From assembly GCA_963573315.1 (NCBI GenBank), contig OY752149.1, positions 620,001 to 684,000 on the forward strand: DNA of 64,000 bases, in the 5' to 3' direction. This document shows positions 33,209 through 44,614 of this stretch, piece after piece; the first letter of the stretch is position 1, and every line of letters starts with the position of its first letter. Source of the DNA: Entomortierella parvispora. Its lineage: Eukaryota > Mortierellomycota > Mortierellomycetes > Mortierellales > Mortierellaceae. The notes under the pieces are model-generated. The model was given only the letters and a program-made list of their open reading frames with translations. It ran no database searches and was not told the origin of the DNA. The position numbers were made by a program, and so were the translations under genes.

Positions 33209-34557
33209 ATGGCTCAACCAATCGAGCGCAATCAGGATGCCACCGTCTATGTTGGAAACCTGGATGACCGCTGTTCAGACTCCCTTGTCTGGGAGCTGAT
33301 GGCCCAGGCTGGTCCTGTCGGTACGGCGAATAAATGAATGACCAACTCTCGCGTGCATCGCTATCCATCAGCAAGGATGTCTTCTTCCTTAGAAAGAGGC
33401 AAGCATCAACTTGTCCTCTACTGTCTTCATTCTCATCCATTCTTTCTTCTCCCTTCTGCTCTTATAGTAAATGTACATTTGCCCAAGGACAGAGTTACGC
33501 AGACCCATCAAAACTATGGATTTTGTGAATACGTTTCTGAAGATGATGCCGACTATGCCTGCAAGATCCTCAACCAAGTAAAGCTCTATGGAAAGCCGCT
33601 CAGGATCAACAAAGCGACCTCTGACAAAAAGAACCTGGATGTGGGCGCTTCATTGTTTATTGGAAATCTGGCCCCCGATGCAGACGAGACCCTGTTGCGG
33701 GATACGTTCAGTGCTTTCGGAACTGTCATGGGCCATGCCAAAGTGGCGCGCGACCTCGAGACGGGTCAATCCAAGGGGTATGGATTCGTCAGCTTTGATA
33801 ACTTTGAGAGCTCGGACGCGGCCATTGATGCTATGAACGGACAGATCCTGGCCAACAAACCCATCACGGTTGGCTATGCTTATAAGAAGGACGGAAAGGG
33901 AGAAAGACACGGATCTGCAGCAGGTATTTTTTTTCTCTTACTTGGACTCCCTTATTGATGTGTCCTCTTTATTCTTTTCCTGGTATTTCTTATTATCTAA
34001 TTAACTGATAATCTTTTCTTTGAATAGAACGTTTGATTGCTGCACAGGGACAAAAGAACCAGCCCATGCCCAACAGACTCTTTGCAGATATTCCAGGATC
34101 AGGTGGACCAGGTGGACCAGGAGGATTCACACCAACAGGATCCAATGCTGCACCTGTTTCTAGACCCCCTCCCTTTTCACAACCCGGTGGCATGCCAAGG
34201 CCACCCGCACCTTACGGTCAACAGCCTGGACCTCCTCCTCAGCGATTCGGTGGATATCCAGGACAGATGCCACCTGCACAGCCTCAGTACCATGGAAGCA
34301 ACGCCATTCCATTGGGTCAGCCCCCAAGGCCGCCACCATTTGGAGCTATGTTGCCCCCAGGTGCGCCTGCACCCCCACCTCCTGGCATGTATGCACCAAA
34401 TCCTAATCAGCCCCCCATGCCACCTCCAGGATATCCACCAATGCAACAGGGGTACCCAGGAGGACCACCACCCATGCGCCCCCCAGGCAACTATGCACCC
34501 TATGGAGCACCCCCTCCACCTCATCCGGGATACCAGGGCTACCCTGGCCAGCAATAA
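33209..34557 (+). CDS. SF3B4: Splicing factor 3b subunit 4 (two RRMs)
   Basis: Three exons, 33209-33320, 33468-33923, 34028-34557, encode 365 aa. SF3B4 (yeast Hsh49) is part of the U2 snRNP SF3b complex and contacts pre-mRNA near the branch site. RRM1 starts at [10 protein letters not shown] (residue 12) with RNP1 [12 protein letters not shown]2 starts at SLFIGNLAP with RNP1 [10 protein letters not shown], and the linker between them is very short, as in the family. The C-terminal third (from about residue 205) is Pro/Gly-rich, as in animal SF3B4 and longer than in yeast Hsh49. The stop codon itself overlaps an AATAAA, and another lies at 34581. Identification is secure. Confidence 0.95.
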
Positions 34558-34823
34558 AAAGTATTGTTCGCCTACAGCACAATAAAAAATTCCATTTTCA
34601 GCTTTCAAGTTAGTTTTGGTGGCAAAAAATAAGCCACCCGCCGAGTCCATTCATAAACAATGACCGAGCCCATGGTGCATCAGCACCTTCCACCAGCCCC
34701 CGAGTTCCCCATTGCCAACAGACGTTTCAGGGCAAGCAGGAAAACCGACAGACCCTTCAAACAGGATATCGATATTCGGGAAAGCCGAACCTCATTTGTA
34801 GTTTTTGACCATTTTTTCCGACA

Positions 34824-37530
34824 ATGTTCAAGGTTTCTAAGACATTGGCTCTTTTCAGCCACTCTACCAGGACCGTCTCCTGCAGGGGTATCTCCTCAGG
34901 TTCGTCGATCGGAGGACCCTTGCGAGCACTGGAGCAGAGGACGACTCACTTTTCGGCGCAAAGGATGACTGTTCCCGCTGCTGGCGGACAGTTCCGGTCT
35001 GTGACCCTGGCAGCCTCTCAGGCCTTGCCACCGACCCCTGAAACGACCTTTGATGTCATTGTGGTCGGAGGTGGTCATGCTGGCTCCGAAGCCTGCGCTG
35101 CTGCAGCCAGAACTGGGGCAAAGACTTTGTTGTTGACACAGAAGCTGGATACCATTGGTAAGTATCGTATCGTATCGAGCGATGTGATAGAAAACGCTTT
35201 CTCGAAAGGTTTCTAACAATCGCTGGTTCATTCTTAGGCGAAATGTCATGCAACCCTTCGTTCGGTGGAGTTGGCAAGGGAGTTCTTGTTCGAGAAATCG
35301 ATGCTTTGGATGGACTATGTGGCCGCATCTCGGATTTGGCAGGAGTTCAGTTCAGGATCTTGAACCGATCCAAGGGACCTGCCGTACATGGACCCCGAGC
35401 CCAGATTGACCGGAAGCTGTACAAGAAGCACATGCAGAAGGCTTTGAATGAGTACCCAAACCTGACGATCAAAGCTGGAAGTGTTTCGGATATTGTTCTT
35501 GGAGCAGAGATCTTGCCACCGACACCCGGACAGAACAATGTTCAGGGAGAGATCAAGGGCATCAAACTTGGTAAATGACAGCTGCATGTAATCTCTTTTT
35601 TGTTTTTATCGATTCTTGCCCCATTTTCCAACCCATTAATGTCTATCCTTCATAATCCAGAATCTGGAGAGGTGATCCATGCTCCCAAGGTGATCATTAC
35701 TACAGGAACTTTTCTCCGAGGAGAGATTCACATTGGTCTCACGGCCTACCCTGCAGGAAGGATTGATGAAGAGGCATCGATCGGACTTTCGGATTCTTTG
35801 GCTGAGGCAGGATTTGAGTTGTCCCGACTCAAGACCGGCACTCCACCTCGATTGGATGGCAAGACGATCGATTACTCCCAGCTTACACCCCAGCACGGAG
35901 ACATGCCTCCAGCACCGTTTTCATACCTGAACAAGGAAGTCGCCAACGCTAATAACCAGCTGGTCTGTTATCAAACGAACACCAACGCCAAGACCCATGA
36001 TATTATCCGTAATAACCTTCACAAATCGATCCATATTCGCGAGACAGTCAAAGGACCCCGTTACTGTCCATCAATCGAGTCCAAAATTATGAGATTTGCC
36101 ACCAAGGAGTCTCATACGATCTGGCTTGAGCCGGAAGGCTATGATACCGATGTTGTCTACCCTAATGGTATTTCAATGACTCTTCCAGAGGAGGAACAAA
36201 TCCAGATGCTTCGAACGATCAAGGGTCTGGAGAATGTCACTGTCCTGCGCTGTGGATATGGCGTCGAGTACGATTATGTGGACCCTAGAGAGCTAAAGCG
36301 AACCTTGGAAACCCATCGCATCCATGGGTTGTACTTGGCCGGACAGATCAATGGTACAACAGGATATGAGGAGGCAGCTGCCCAGGGAGTCCTTGCTGGT
36401 ATCAACGCTGGATTGGCCTCTCAGTCCAAACCCCCTCTGATCTTGACTCGCGCGGATGCCTATATTGGCGTATTGGTCGATGATCTGATCACGAAGGGTG
36501 TGGAGGAGCCCTACCGGATCTTTACCTCTCGTTCAGAATACAGGTTGTCGCTGCGGGCGGACAATGCGGATCTTCGATTGACGCGCAAGGCATACGAGGC
36601 AGGCTGTGTCTCGGATTTCCGTTGGAGAGCTTTCCAGACAATGGAGGAGGAGATGAACAGAGGCATGCAGCTCATGAACGACTTTGTCTTGACGCCCTTC
36701 AAGTGGGCTGAATATGGATTTGGAAAGAGTGATGATGGCATCAAGCGCAGGTATGTTTTCTTGTTTGTGTATTGACCAAGGCTAATGGCATATCGCATCC
36801 TCGGTCTGTATCCTAATGATCATTTGTATATTTTCTTGCGGACCAAATTATTTCAGTGCGCTTGACATGTTAGCATTCCCTAATGCCAAGGTGCGACATT
36901 TCTATGGGGCGATCCCTGAGCTCGAGAAGCTGGACCCAGTTGTGCAGGCCAAGATTGAGATCGAAGGCGCCTATGCGGTCTATCTGAAGCGTCAAGGAGC
37001 AGAAGTCTCTGCCTTCATGAGAGATGAATCTATGGAGCTCCCAGTTGATCTGGATTACTCTGCGTATGTGAAGAATGGGGGAGGGTGCTTGAGGCCTGTT
37101 ATTCTTTATGCTTGCTCTTCACATTGCCATTGAAAACGGACATCTAACAGTTGTTTCCACATTGTTGTTTTGCAACCTGCGTCTGGGAAATAGTATTGCC
37201 AACCTGTCCCATGAGAACCGTTCCAAGCTTGAGCGCCAACGGCCGGCAACTCTGGTAAGCTATCCATCTCTCGATTTTCTGCCTCTTTCTTCTACCTTTG
37301 CGCCGATTGATGTGATTTTTGGTCAATCCCATGGTGTACTCATGTTTTTTTATTCGATTATCTAGGGAGCTGCCAAGCGCATCGAGGGCATGACCCCCAC
37401 TAGCATTCTAGAGTTGCTCAAGTATGTTCAAAAGACGCGCAAACCTTCGACCACGATCACAGGAGAACCCATACGTGCTGGAAGCAGAAAAGATCGCTTG
37501 AGACAGAGACTCTTGGCCAAAGAGTTCTAG
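34824..37530 (+). CDS. MTO1: MTO1/GidA mitochondrial tRNA uridine-modifying enzyme
   Basis: Six exons: 34824-35157, 35238-35570, 35661-36750, 36857-37063, 37194-37254, 37366-37530; 729 aa. With the GTPase MSS1/GTPBP3 it installs the 5-carboxymethylaminomethyl-type group on wobble uridine of mitochondrial tRNAs, using FAD, NADH and a folate donor. An N-terminal presequence rich in Ser/Thr/Arg is followed by the FAD motif [12 protein letters not shown] (about residues 77-88) and GidA signatures: [38 protein letters not shown] and [12 protein letters not shown]. Helical C-terminal domain: [16 protein letters not shown] to EGMTPTS. Two late exons are short (61 and 165 nt). AATAAA lies at 37610. 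Identification is secure. Confidence 0.95.
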
Positions 37531-38281
37531 CCGGTTTTTTGTTGGTCGCCCCTCTTTTGCAGTTTTGTATTTTTACCTACTATCCGTTCCAGATCCATAG
37601 ACCCTGTAAAATAAAAAAGATATAGATGTACCGAAGAGAGCGAATGGGAATGGTTAGAGTGTGGGTGAGAGAGTGAGAGGGTGAGAGGGTGAGAGATGAA
37701 GTGCAAGATAGAGGGAGAGGACTAGAGAAGGAACAGGAGGGTGGAGTCGAGTACCGAAAGTTGGGAGGAAGAAGTGCGTGTGGGGCACAAACGCAAATTG
37801 AGCAGGTGTTGTCCGAAAAGCGGGGAGTTCAGGAAGGCGTGTCTTCAGGGCCAGCAGGCAGGCAGGGCAAGACAGCTCTCCGTCCGTCCCATATTGAATA
37901 GGGTTCCTCCGAGATGACACCAGCCAGGGTTGCGGTGGTGGTATTGGGCTGGAAGAGAGCACTGGCAGGCGAGCAGAGAGAGAAAGAAAGAAAAAAGAAA
38001 GAATGGCGATCGATCCCTTGGTCTTCCGAACAGAACACAAGAGAGCAAAAGGAGTGGGCGCCCTTGCGGCCGTGCGACTTTTTTTGGCCTGCTGAATGTT
38101 GTTGTTGAATTTTTTTGTCGGTTTGACTCGGTGGAATCGACTCTTTGCGCATCCTCCGGACTTTTTTTTATTCTCTACATTCCTCTCCTCACTCCCCTTC
38201 ACTTCCTCCCCTCCTCTCTCTTCTTCACTCATCCCCTCCTTCCTCTTCCTCTCACATATTACCCTCACGCATACTCTCGCA
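37531..38281. other. Intergenic: MTO1 3' UTR and lipoyl synthase promoter
   Basis: MTO1 polyadenylation signal at 37610-37615, then a GTGAGAGG-type tandem repeat (about 37669-37692), purine-rich DNA, and a C/T-rich leader (38165-38265) up to the next start. The overlapping frames here are low-complexity and unsupported. Confidence 0.6.
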
Positions 38282-40313
38282 ATGTCTGGTCTGAAGCAGG
38301 TCTCCCGGGTGCTCTTGACCCAGTCACTCTCCCAAAATGTCGCCTCCATGGCTGCCCGTCCCTTGGTCGGAAGCAGCGCTGTCATGGTAAGCTTCCTTTT
38401 GACTGCCGGAACTCGACCAACACGCCAGGGTCAAGCAACCCTTTCGCGCACTGCGACTTGCTTGTTGTCATCAATGCTCAAGGACTCAATCGCCTCTTTT
38501 TTCTTTTTTGGAATGATTTCAATCTAGGCCCGCAGACATTACAACGCCACAGTCGTGAAGGACACTACAACATCAACGGCTTCAGGGAAAAAGTCAAAGT
38601 TTGCAGACAAATTCGCGGCCGGACCTAGCTTTGATGACTTTGTGGGCGGTGGCAACGACAAGTTGTCTGTGGAGGAGGCCCTGGAACTGAAGGAGACCGT
38701 TGTCGAGCAGGAGACCGCCGCTGCCGAAGCCGCCTCGACTGGAAAGCCTTCCAAGCGCAAGCCGTAAGCGTCCCATTTTGTTGCCCTTTCCATGTTTCTA
38801 GTTTTTTGATCCGCTCCCCTTTTCTTGTCTTTACAATGGTGAAGCAGATCAGGGGAGACGAGAGCTTGAAGGAGCAAGAAGAAAAAAAATAAGGACAGCG
38901 AACGAACTGACCCGCCCATTTCGTGATCTCCCCTCCAAAAACCTATTCTACCTCCTACTATAGAAAGCAGCGTTTGCCTGACTGGCTCAAGACTGCCATT
39001 CCAGTCGGAAAGAACTATACAAAGATCAAGAACAACTTGAGAGAGCTGGGTTTGCATACTGTTTGCGAGGAGGCAAAGTGCCCCAACATCTCGGACTGCT
39101 GGGGAGGCGGAGAGCACCAGACCGCCACCGCCACCATTATGGTTCGTTTCATTAATTCCTGTCTTGTTGATACACAAGGATGCACAAACGGCATCAGATC
39201 ATTGGAACTGACGTTTTTCTATGGAATAATAGTTGATGGGAGACGAGTGCACTCGTGGATGCCGCTTCTGCTCGGTCAAGACCAGCAAAGCCCCCAAGCC
39301 CTTGGATATTCATGAGCCTGAGAACACTGCCGAGGCCATCTCTAGATGGGGCTTGGATTACATCGTTTTGACCTCAGTCGATCGTGATGGTATGTGTTTA
39401 TTTCTGAAAAAAAATATTTTGGGAATTTCTCGTACTCGTAGATTCTGACTTTGGACACTGACTTGGGTCTCTTTTACTCGATTGGCTTTTGTCCACTAGA
39501 TCTTGCCGATGGTGGATCAGCTCATTTCGCAGAGACCATCATGAAGTTGAAGCAAAAGTACGGATCCGCGAAAACCCTCACGAGGAAAGAACTAATCGCA
39601 ACGAAGCAAAACACAATCGAAGGCTGACATCTTTCTTATATTATTTCTTGCTGACAGGGCGCCCAAGATCTTGGTCGAGTGTTTGACTGGAGATTTCCAA
39701 GGAGACATGTCCTGTGTGGAGCGTGTGGCTACTTCGGGACTGGATGTGTATGCCCACAACATTGAAACTGTGGAAGCCCTCTCGGCCTATGTCCGTGACC
39801 CCCGTGCAAAGTTCAGACAGTCGATTGCTGTCCTGGCTCATGCCAAGAAGTCCAAGCCCGGTTTGTTGACAAAGACCAGTATGATGTTGGGATGCGGCGA
39901 GACTGAGGCCGAGGTTATCCATGCCATGGACGGTAAGCGACTTGAAACGTGACCCTGTTATCTCCTATCTGGATATTGCGGACTTTATTTTCTGACGAAT
40001 ATTATCATCTGGCCATTTCTTAGAATTGCGCAAGGCTGATGTGGATGTGTTGACTTTGGGCCAATACATGCGCCCCACCAAGAAGCACATGCGTGTGCAT
40101 GAATATGTCAAGCCTGAGGTCTTTGAGCGATACCAGGTGTTGGCAGAGGAGCGTGGATTCAAGTATGTCGCCTCGGGACCCTTGGTTCGTTCCTCATACA
40201 AGGCCGGCGAGTTTTATATCAGCAACATGTTGAAGAAGGAGAAGGAGCAGAGTACGCCAGTGATCGGCAACGAGGCTGTTGTCAAGCTGTCTGATGCCGG
40301 TGTTCGCGTGTAA
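38282..40313 (+). CDS. LIAS: Lipoyl synthase, mitochondrial (radical SAM)
   Basis: Seven exons: 38282-38386, 38528-38763, 38964-39141, 39233-39389, 39500-39557, 39658-39932, 40024-40313; 432 aa. It inserts two sulfurs into octanoyl groups on lipoyl-dependent enzymes in mitochondria (yeast name LIP5). The first 45 residues are an Arg/Ser-rich, acid-poor presequence. The auxiliary 4Fe-4S cysteines are C148-x4-C153-x5-C159. The radical SAM cysteines are C179-x3-C183-x2-C186. The C-terminal RSSY motif that ligates the auxiliary cluster is present ([11 protein letters not shown]). Donors after exons 3 and 5 are weak (gttcgt, gtacgg), but phase and homology fix them. AATAAA lies at 40410. Confidence 0.95.
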
Positions 40314-40607
40314 ATTAGAACGGCCTTGGTCGCTCCTTGTTTTTTTGTTTGCTCCTTCCTTCCATTCCTTTGCATCTGTTTAGAGACACTCCCCTTTGTA
40401 CTTCATACCAATAAACCCTCCTTATGATAATGTTTCTTCTTTCCGCAAACACGCTTTCTATGGTTGTCTTGATTGAAGCCAGGTTTTTACTGAAGGTCTT
40501 CGGGTATCTTTGTGTTTGACTAGCCTATTATCGCAACCTCTACTCACCTCACCCTCCAAACCACCTCCTCCGCTAACTACCTTTGTTTTTGCATCTCAAA
40601 AAAAAAA

Positions 40608-42220
40608 TTACAACAGGTAGGCGAGAACCAATGCTGGGACGAGGGTCGAGGCCAAAGTGGAGAGGGTTCTAGAGGCAGAGGACTTCTTCATTGAACCGCC
40701 GTTGGCATCCTTGGCTGTGCCACCTTGCGTGGAAGATGGGCTGCCCTGGCCAGGTTGATAAGCGGTATTCTTGACGGCGTTCTGACCATGCTTGTATTCT
40801 GCGGCGCCAAAGGACTTGGCATCACCGACGTAACCATTGTTCAGGATGGGGTCCTTCTTGTAAGGGGCCTTGTCATTTGTGCAACCATCCAGGCGGACCA
40901 TATCATAACCATGTGCCTGGATCGTATTCACGACTTTGGGTAAACCAGCGGCGGCGCCTGTTGAGGGGACGTCATAACCGGCGACGACATAGGAGGCCTT
41001 GCGACCGTAGGCATCCATCTGTTTGGAGAACATGGCGTTGTAGACCTCTGCGATCTGGGCGGATGTCTGGGCGGTGTTGTACTTGTAATCGTATTCGTCC
41101 ATGTTGAACCCCACGAGGGTGTAACCCATGGACTTGACGAGGTTCAAGAGTCGAGGATCCTTCAAGTTGGATTCATGGATCTTCATGTATTTAGGGAAAA
41201 CACCAATGAGGTCCTGAATGGTTCGGGAGGCTCGACCAATGTCCTCCTTGAGCTGTGCGTCTGTGAGACCGGTGGAGGTATCGGAGGGGAGACGGTAGGT
41301 CATACCGATGAGATGACCATCCAGGTAGGCGTGCCGGGTCACACCGGCGTATTGCATGTATTGCAACCAGGTCGCGTTCGTGAAGAACGTCACCGTTGCC
41401 TTGGCTTCCTTCAATGTCTCGAGCATCTCCATCGTCGCCTCTGAAGGACCTTCACTCTATTAGGAGATAGAGAGTGCGTGAGAAAAGTACATCGGTTTGA
41501 TCCTCTCTCTGGCGCTTCTACGTCTCCCTTTTTACTCTTTTTTCTCTCCAAAGAATCCCAGGAACGCGAAAGAAATGTAAAAATCAATCCCTTACATAGG
41601 TCAAAGCAATCTGTCCGGGTGTCAAGCATGCAGTCAAAAAGTCGGCCCATGTGACGGGTCCGGTGTTGGTGGAGGGTCCAGCCGTGGCTAGGGGTGCACC
41701 CGCCGCTGGAGCTGGAGCTGGAGCTGCTGCCGGCGCTGCTGCTGGGGCACCGGCTGCGGCGATCAAGGGCATGGCTAGTTACATAAAATAGAAACGAGAG
41801 AGAAAGAGAGAGAGAGAGGTATGTGTGATCAGGTTCAGATCAGAATACAAAAGAAATGTGGAACGCGATTTTTTTTTTTTTTTTGGTTTTCTAAAAAAAA
41901 AATCTTTGCTCTCTCCTGGTTTGTCGTTGTCGTTATTCCCTCCGCTCCACTCCGTTCCTTAACTGCCATATTTCGGGCGACATCCTCTTTGCCCTCTGTT
42001 TCTCTATCCTGTTCAATGTCCTTTTATATGGCTTGGTCCTTGTGCCTTCTTTGCTCTCAAGTCTGACGCACGTGATAAAGAGCTGACTGATGGCGACGCG
42101 TCCCTCATAGCCTCGGTCCAAGCGCGTCTATTGTTTGGTGCATGAAACGAGACGCGTTCAATGTGCAAGAGCGTGGTCCTTACCAATAGCCGAGAGAATG
42201 GCGGGACGACTGAAGCGCAT
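40608..42220 (-). CDS. GPI-type polysaccharide deacetylase-like protein, catalytic residues lost
   Basis: Three exons, 42220-42184, 41774-41596, 41456-40608, encode 354 aa. Signal peptide (first 20 residues), then an Ala/Pro-rich linker. A NodB-like fold starts at TPGQIALTY. The C-terminus is Ser/Thr-rich with a final hydrophobic stretch, fitting a GPI anchor. NodB enzymes such as chitin deacetylases need TFDDGPS and H-x3-H for metal and catalysis. Here the first motif reads T-Y-S-E-G-P-S (residues 71-77), and the GHEIGNHTWSH region reads GHLIGMTYRLP (119-129), so both metal histidines and the catalytic Asp pair are missing. The arginine motif RPPYG also reads FPKYMK. It probably works as a wall-bound, non-enzymatic or carbohydrate-binding protein. 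Intron 1 is long (409 nt). Confidence 0.83.
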
Positions 42221-43151
42221 GGTTGTTTATGTTACAGACGTAGAAGAGAGAGTGTGTGTGCGATGGGTGGGTGGGTAGGGGGTGTCTATACAAGTTTCGA
42301 CTGAGCACTGGGGTATATTGTCGAAAAGGTACAGGGCTTGAGGGAGGGTTGAACCTTTGAAGGAGAAAAAGGAGAGAGTACTTGTCCTAGGGTCGAGAGA
42401 CTTTTTAAGGAACGAGGGAAAGTGCAAAGTACGGTGCCTTTTTCGTTGAAAGCTGAGGAAGCAAGAGAGAAAGAGTGGAGCAGGAGGAGAAAAAGAGGAG
42501 AAAGAGGGAACGAGAAAGAGAGATAGAGAGAGAGAAAAGAAAGGGAATGGCGGCACTATTTTCCCCCCCTTCCGTTTCGCACACGCTCGACAGTCGTCAG
42601 TCCAGGGCCTAGCATGCTCCTCAGTCGTATTCGAGATCGAGAATTATCTGATTCCGCTCGACAACATTTGTTGTTGTGTTAAGAGGCCCAAGAAATGCTT
42701 CAGACGCGTCTCCCGGGAGTACTGATTGTCCTTGTGTATAGAATTTCGCCTAGATCGGAATATGGAATTCAAATCGCGGACAGAAAAAAAAAGGGGATTG
42801 GAGGGCTTGATATCGGGTTTAAACAATCAATCCTTCTCCAGTTCAGAACCCACACACTGAGAATGGATATAAACAATCTTGGGGTTAACATGGCGACTTG
42901 GTTGCAATATGGGCCAAAGGGAAGACCAAGCACCATGTGCGAGGATCACGTGGGATGGGGTGTAGTGCCTTGTGCAACCAAACGACATGGGTGCTGCATT
43001 CACCTACCCGCCTTTTCCCATCCTCCTCACAGACTTGCACCGGTCTATGGAGCAAACTTGACAAAGCGAGTGCATCCTCTTTATTAGGTAAATTACAAGG
43101 TATTATGATACATTGATAGATGGCCGACTTTTTGTTTTGCAGGGTGGATCT
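42221..43151. other. Intergenic: deacetylase-like promoter and downstream DNA
   Basis: Near 42221-42560 the + strand is GA-rich, i.e. a C/T-rich leader for the minus-strand deacetylase-like gene. Beyond that, an ATG-initiated 130-codon frame (42695-43087, +) has no family resemblance or codon signal I can point to, so I leave it out. One ACGCGT at 42704. Confidence 0.55.
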
Positions 43152-43907
43152 CTATACTCGCCGTTGGAGATCCTCCATCATTGTGTCTTCCTCACCAGCG
43201 CTGTCTTCGTCATCCGAGTGCAGACTGCTGACCCGGATCATACTCTCGCCCTGATAGATTAAAGCAATATAGCTGACGAAGGGCGTCGTGATGCCAATGG
43301 CGAATGCAAAGATGCCCTTGAAAAGTTCGGGGAAGGGCCAGACATTGAAATCGCCTCCAAGTGGTCCATGATCCTTGCCGATCCCTTGATTTCTCATGAT
43401 CATCAAGATACCGATCGTGATGGGCCAAAAAACAATGAAAGTGGCCACAATCATAATGCCTATCCGCTGTCCATGAAACTTGAATCCTCTCATGAACCGC
43501 TCCTTGCGACTGTTGTTGGAACCTATGCCGATGGCACCGCCAACAGCGTAATCGACTCGACGACCTTGTTCCAATCCCACAAACCATTCGATCCAAGGAT
43601 GGGCATCCCGAGGCATGCGCAGCGGCGTGACCAATCCCTTCTTGAGATCCCCTGCAACGGCGAGTCGGTCCAGGAACCAGGTCAGGGTTGTTTGGATGAC
43701 AATGGTCATAAAGGCGTCGCCTGCCAAGGTGTTGGGAAGAGGCCATAAACTGACGGGGTCTTTGGTGCCCTTGTACATGACGGTGGCAAGGCCAAAGTTG
43801 ATGACTCCGTCCAGGACCATGGCACCCAACATGTGCATCAATCCAAGATAGGCCACATGTCTTGGCGTGAGTCTGTCTGACGCGGTTGTTCCTGCTCGAC
43901 TAGCCAT
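43152..43907 (-). CDS. Fungal four-helix membrane protein, function unknown
   Basis: Single exon, 251 aa, ATG at 43907. The frame is open further upstream, but that sequence is low-complexity and looks like leader. Hydrophobic segments lie at about residues 20-42 (HVAYLGLMHMLGAMVLDGVI), 67-85, 150-172 (IGIMIVATFIVFWPITIGIL) and 200-222 (FAFAIGITTPFVSYIALIY). A soluble Arg-rich loop separates helices 2 and 3, and the tail is acidic. The N-terminal LTPRHVAYLGLMH segment recalls a fungal family of unknown function (possibly DUF2456), but I am not certain. It is divergent from the ABC transporter. Confidence 0.75.
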   Translation of the reverse strand: MASRAGTTASDRLTPRHVAYLGLMHMLGAMVLDGVINFGLATVMYKGTKDPVSLWPLPNTLAGDAFMTIVIQTTLTWFLDRLAVAGDLKKGLVTPLRMPRDAHPWIEWFVGLEQGRRVDYAVGGAIGIGSNNSRKERFMRGFKFHGQRIGIMIVATFIVFWPITIGILMIMRNQGIGKDHGPLGGDFNVWPFPELFKGIFAFAIGITTPFVSYIALIYQGESMIRVSSLHSDDEDSAGEEDTMMEDLQRRV

Positions 43908-44614
43908 AACTCTAGCTGCTATACAGCACTTTTCTTCACTGTGAGGCGGGGCGGTTTTTTTTGGGCAGGGCAGGTGGCAGGGCAGTCGACAAGGCAGAAA
44001 GAATGTCGCAAGAAAGAAGGAGGTCGTGAATGAGAAAGTTCGAAAAGAGGGATGCAGAGTAAGAGAATGAGGGAGGAAAAGGAAGATTGAGAGAAAGGAA
44101 AGAAGGAATAGAAGAAAAGAAAAGGAAGTCCTCCCGGGATCTCCATTCCTTGCTTCCATTCCTGATTTGCTTGCCGGGATCACTTACATCCGGCCGGTCG
44201 TTTGCTTTGGGCGCCATTCCGGCGAGATCTTTTCCGTCTGTGCAGCCGACGCGCAGCGCTGTCTGAACCCTTTCTCAACTCCCGCAACCTTTGTGCTCCA
44301 CTCCGCTGGCGATGACGATGACAGCTTCTTCCCCACGACGACACGAGTGCGCAGACATGCACAGACACCCACAGGCACTCACACCAGACGTCTCCTCCCC
44401 CCTTGGTCTCCCATAGTGATCTTGGGTGCAGAGTTTGGAAGGATCTCTGGTATCCAAGGGGCTCATGAGATGCTCTGGCCCACAGGAACAGGAGTTAGCG
44501 CGAGGCATCTCTCAAGTCTTCCCAGGCAACGATCGGGGCCTCGAAATACCTCTCTATCTTCTCTTCTTCCACCACCTTCCACTGCCCAGCAGCTACTCCC
44601 ACTCTCCTAACGAA
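43908..44614. promoter_or_regulatory. Divergent promoter, membrane protein / ABC transporter
   Basis: 707 nt between two divergent start codons. Purine-rich on the + strand near 43980-44130 (a C/T leader for the minus-strand gene), then mixed sequence with a C/T-rich stretch just before the ABC transporter ATG. Confidence 0.55.

Noticed and set aside
42695-43087. 130-codon ATG frame on + strand
   Set aside because: No recognisable motif, no codon or splice support; its cysteines do not form a known pattern.
43908-44183. N-terminal extension of the four-helix membrane protein
   Set aside because: Low-complexity Phe/Leu/Ser run read from a C/T-rich leader; the ATG at 43907 starts the conserved-looking part.
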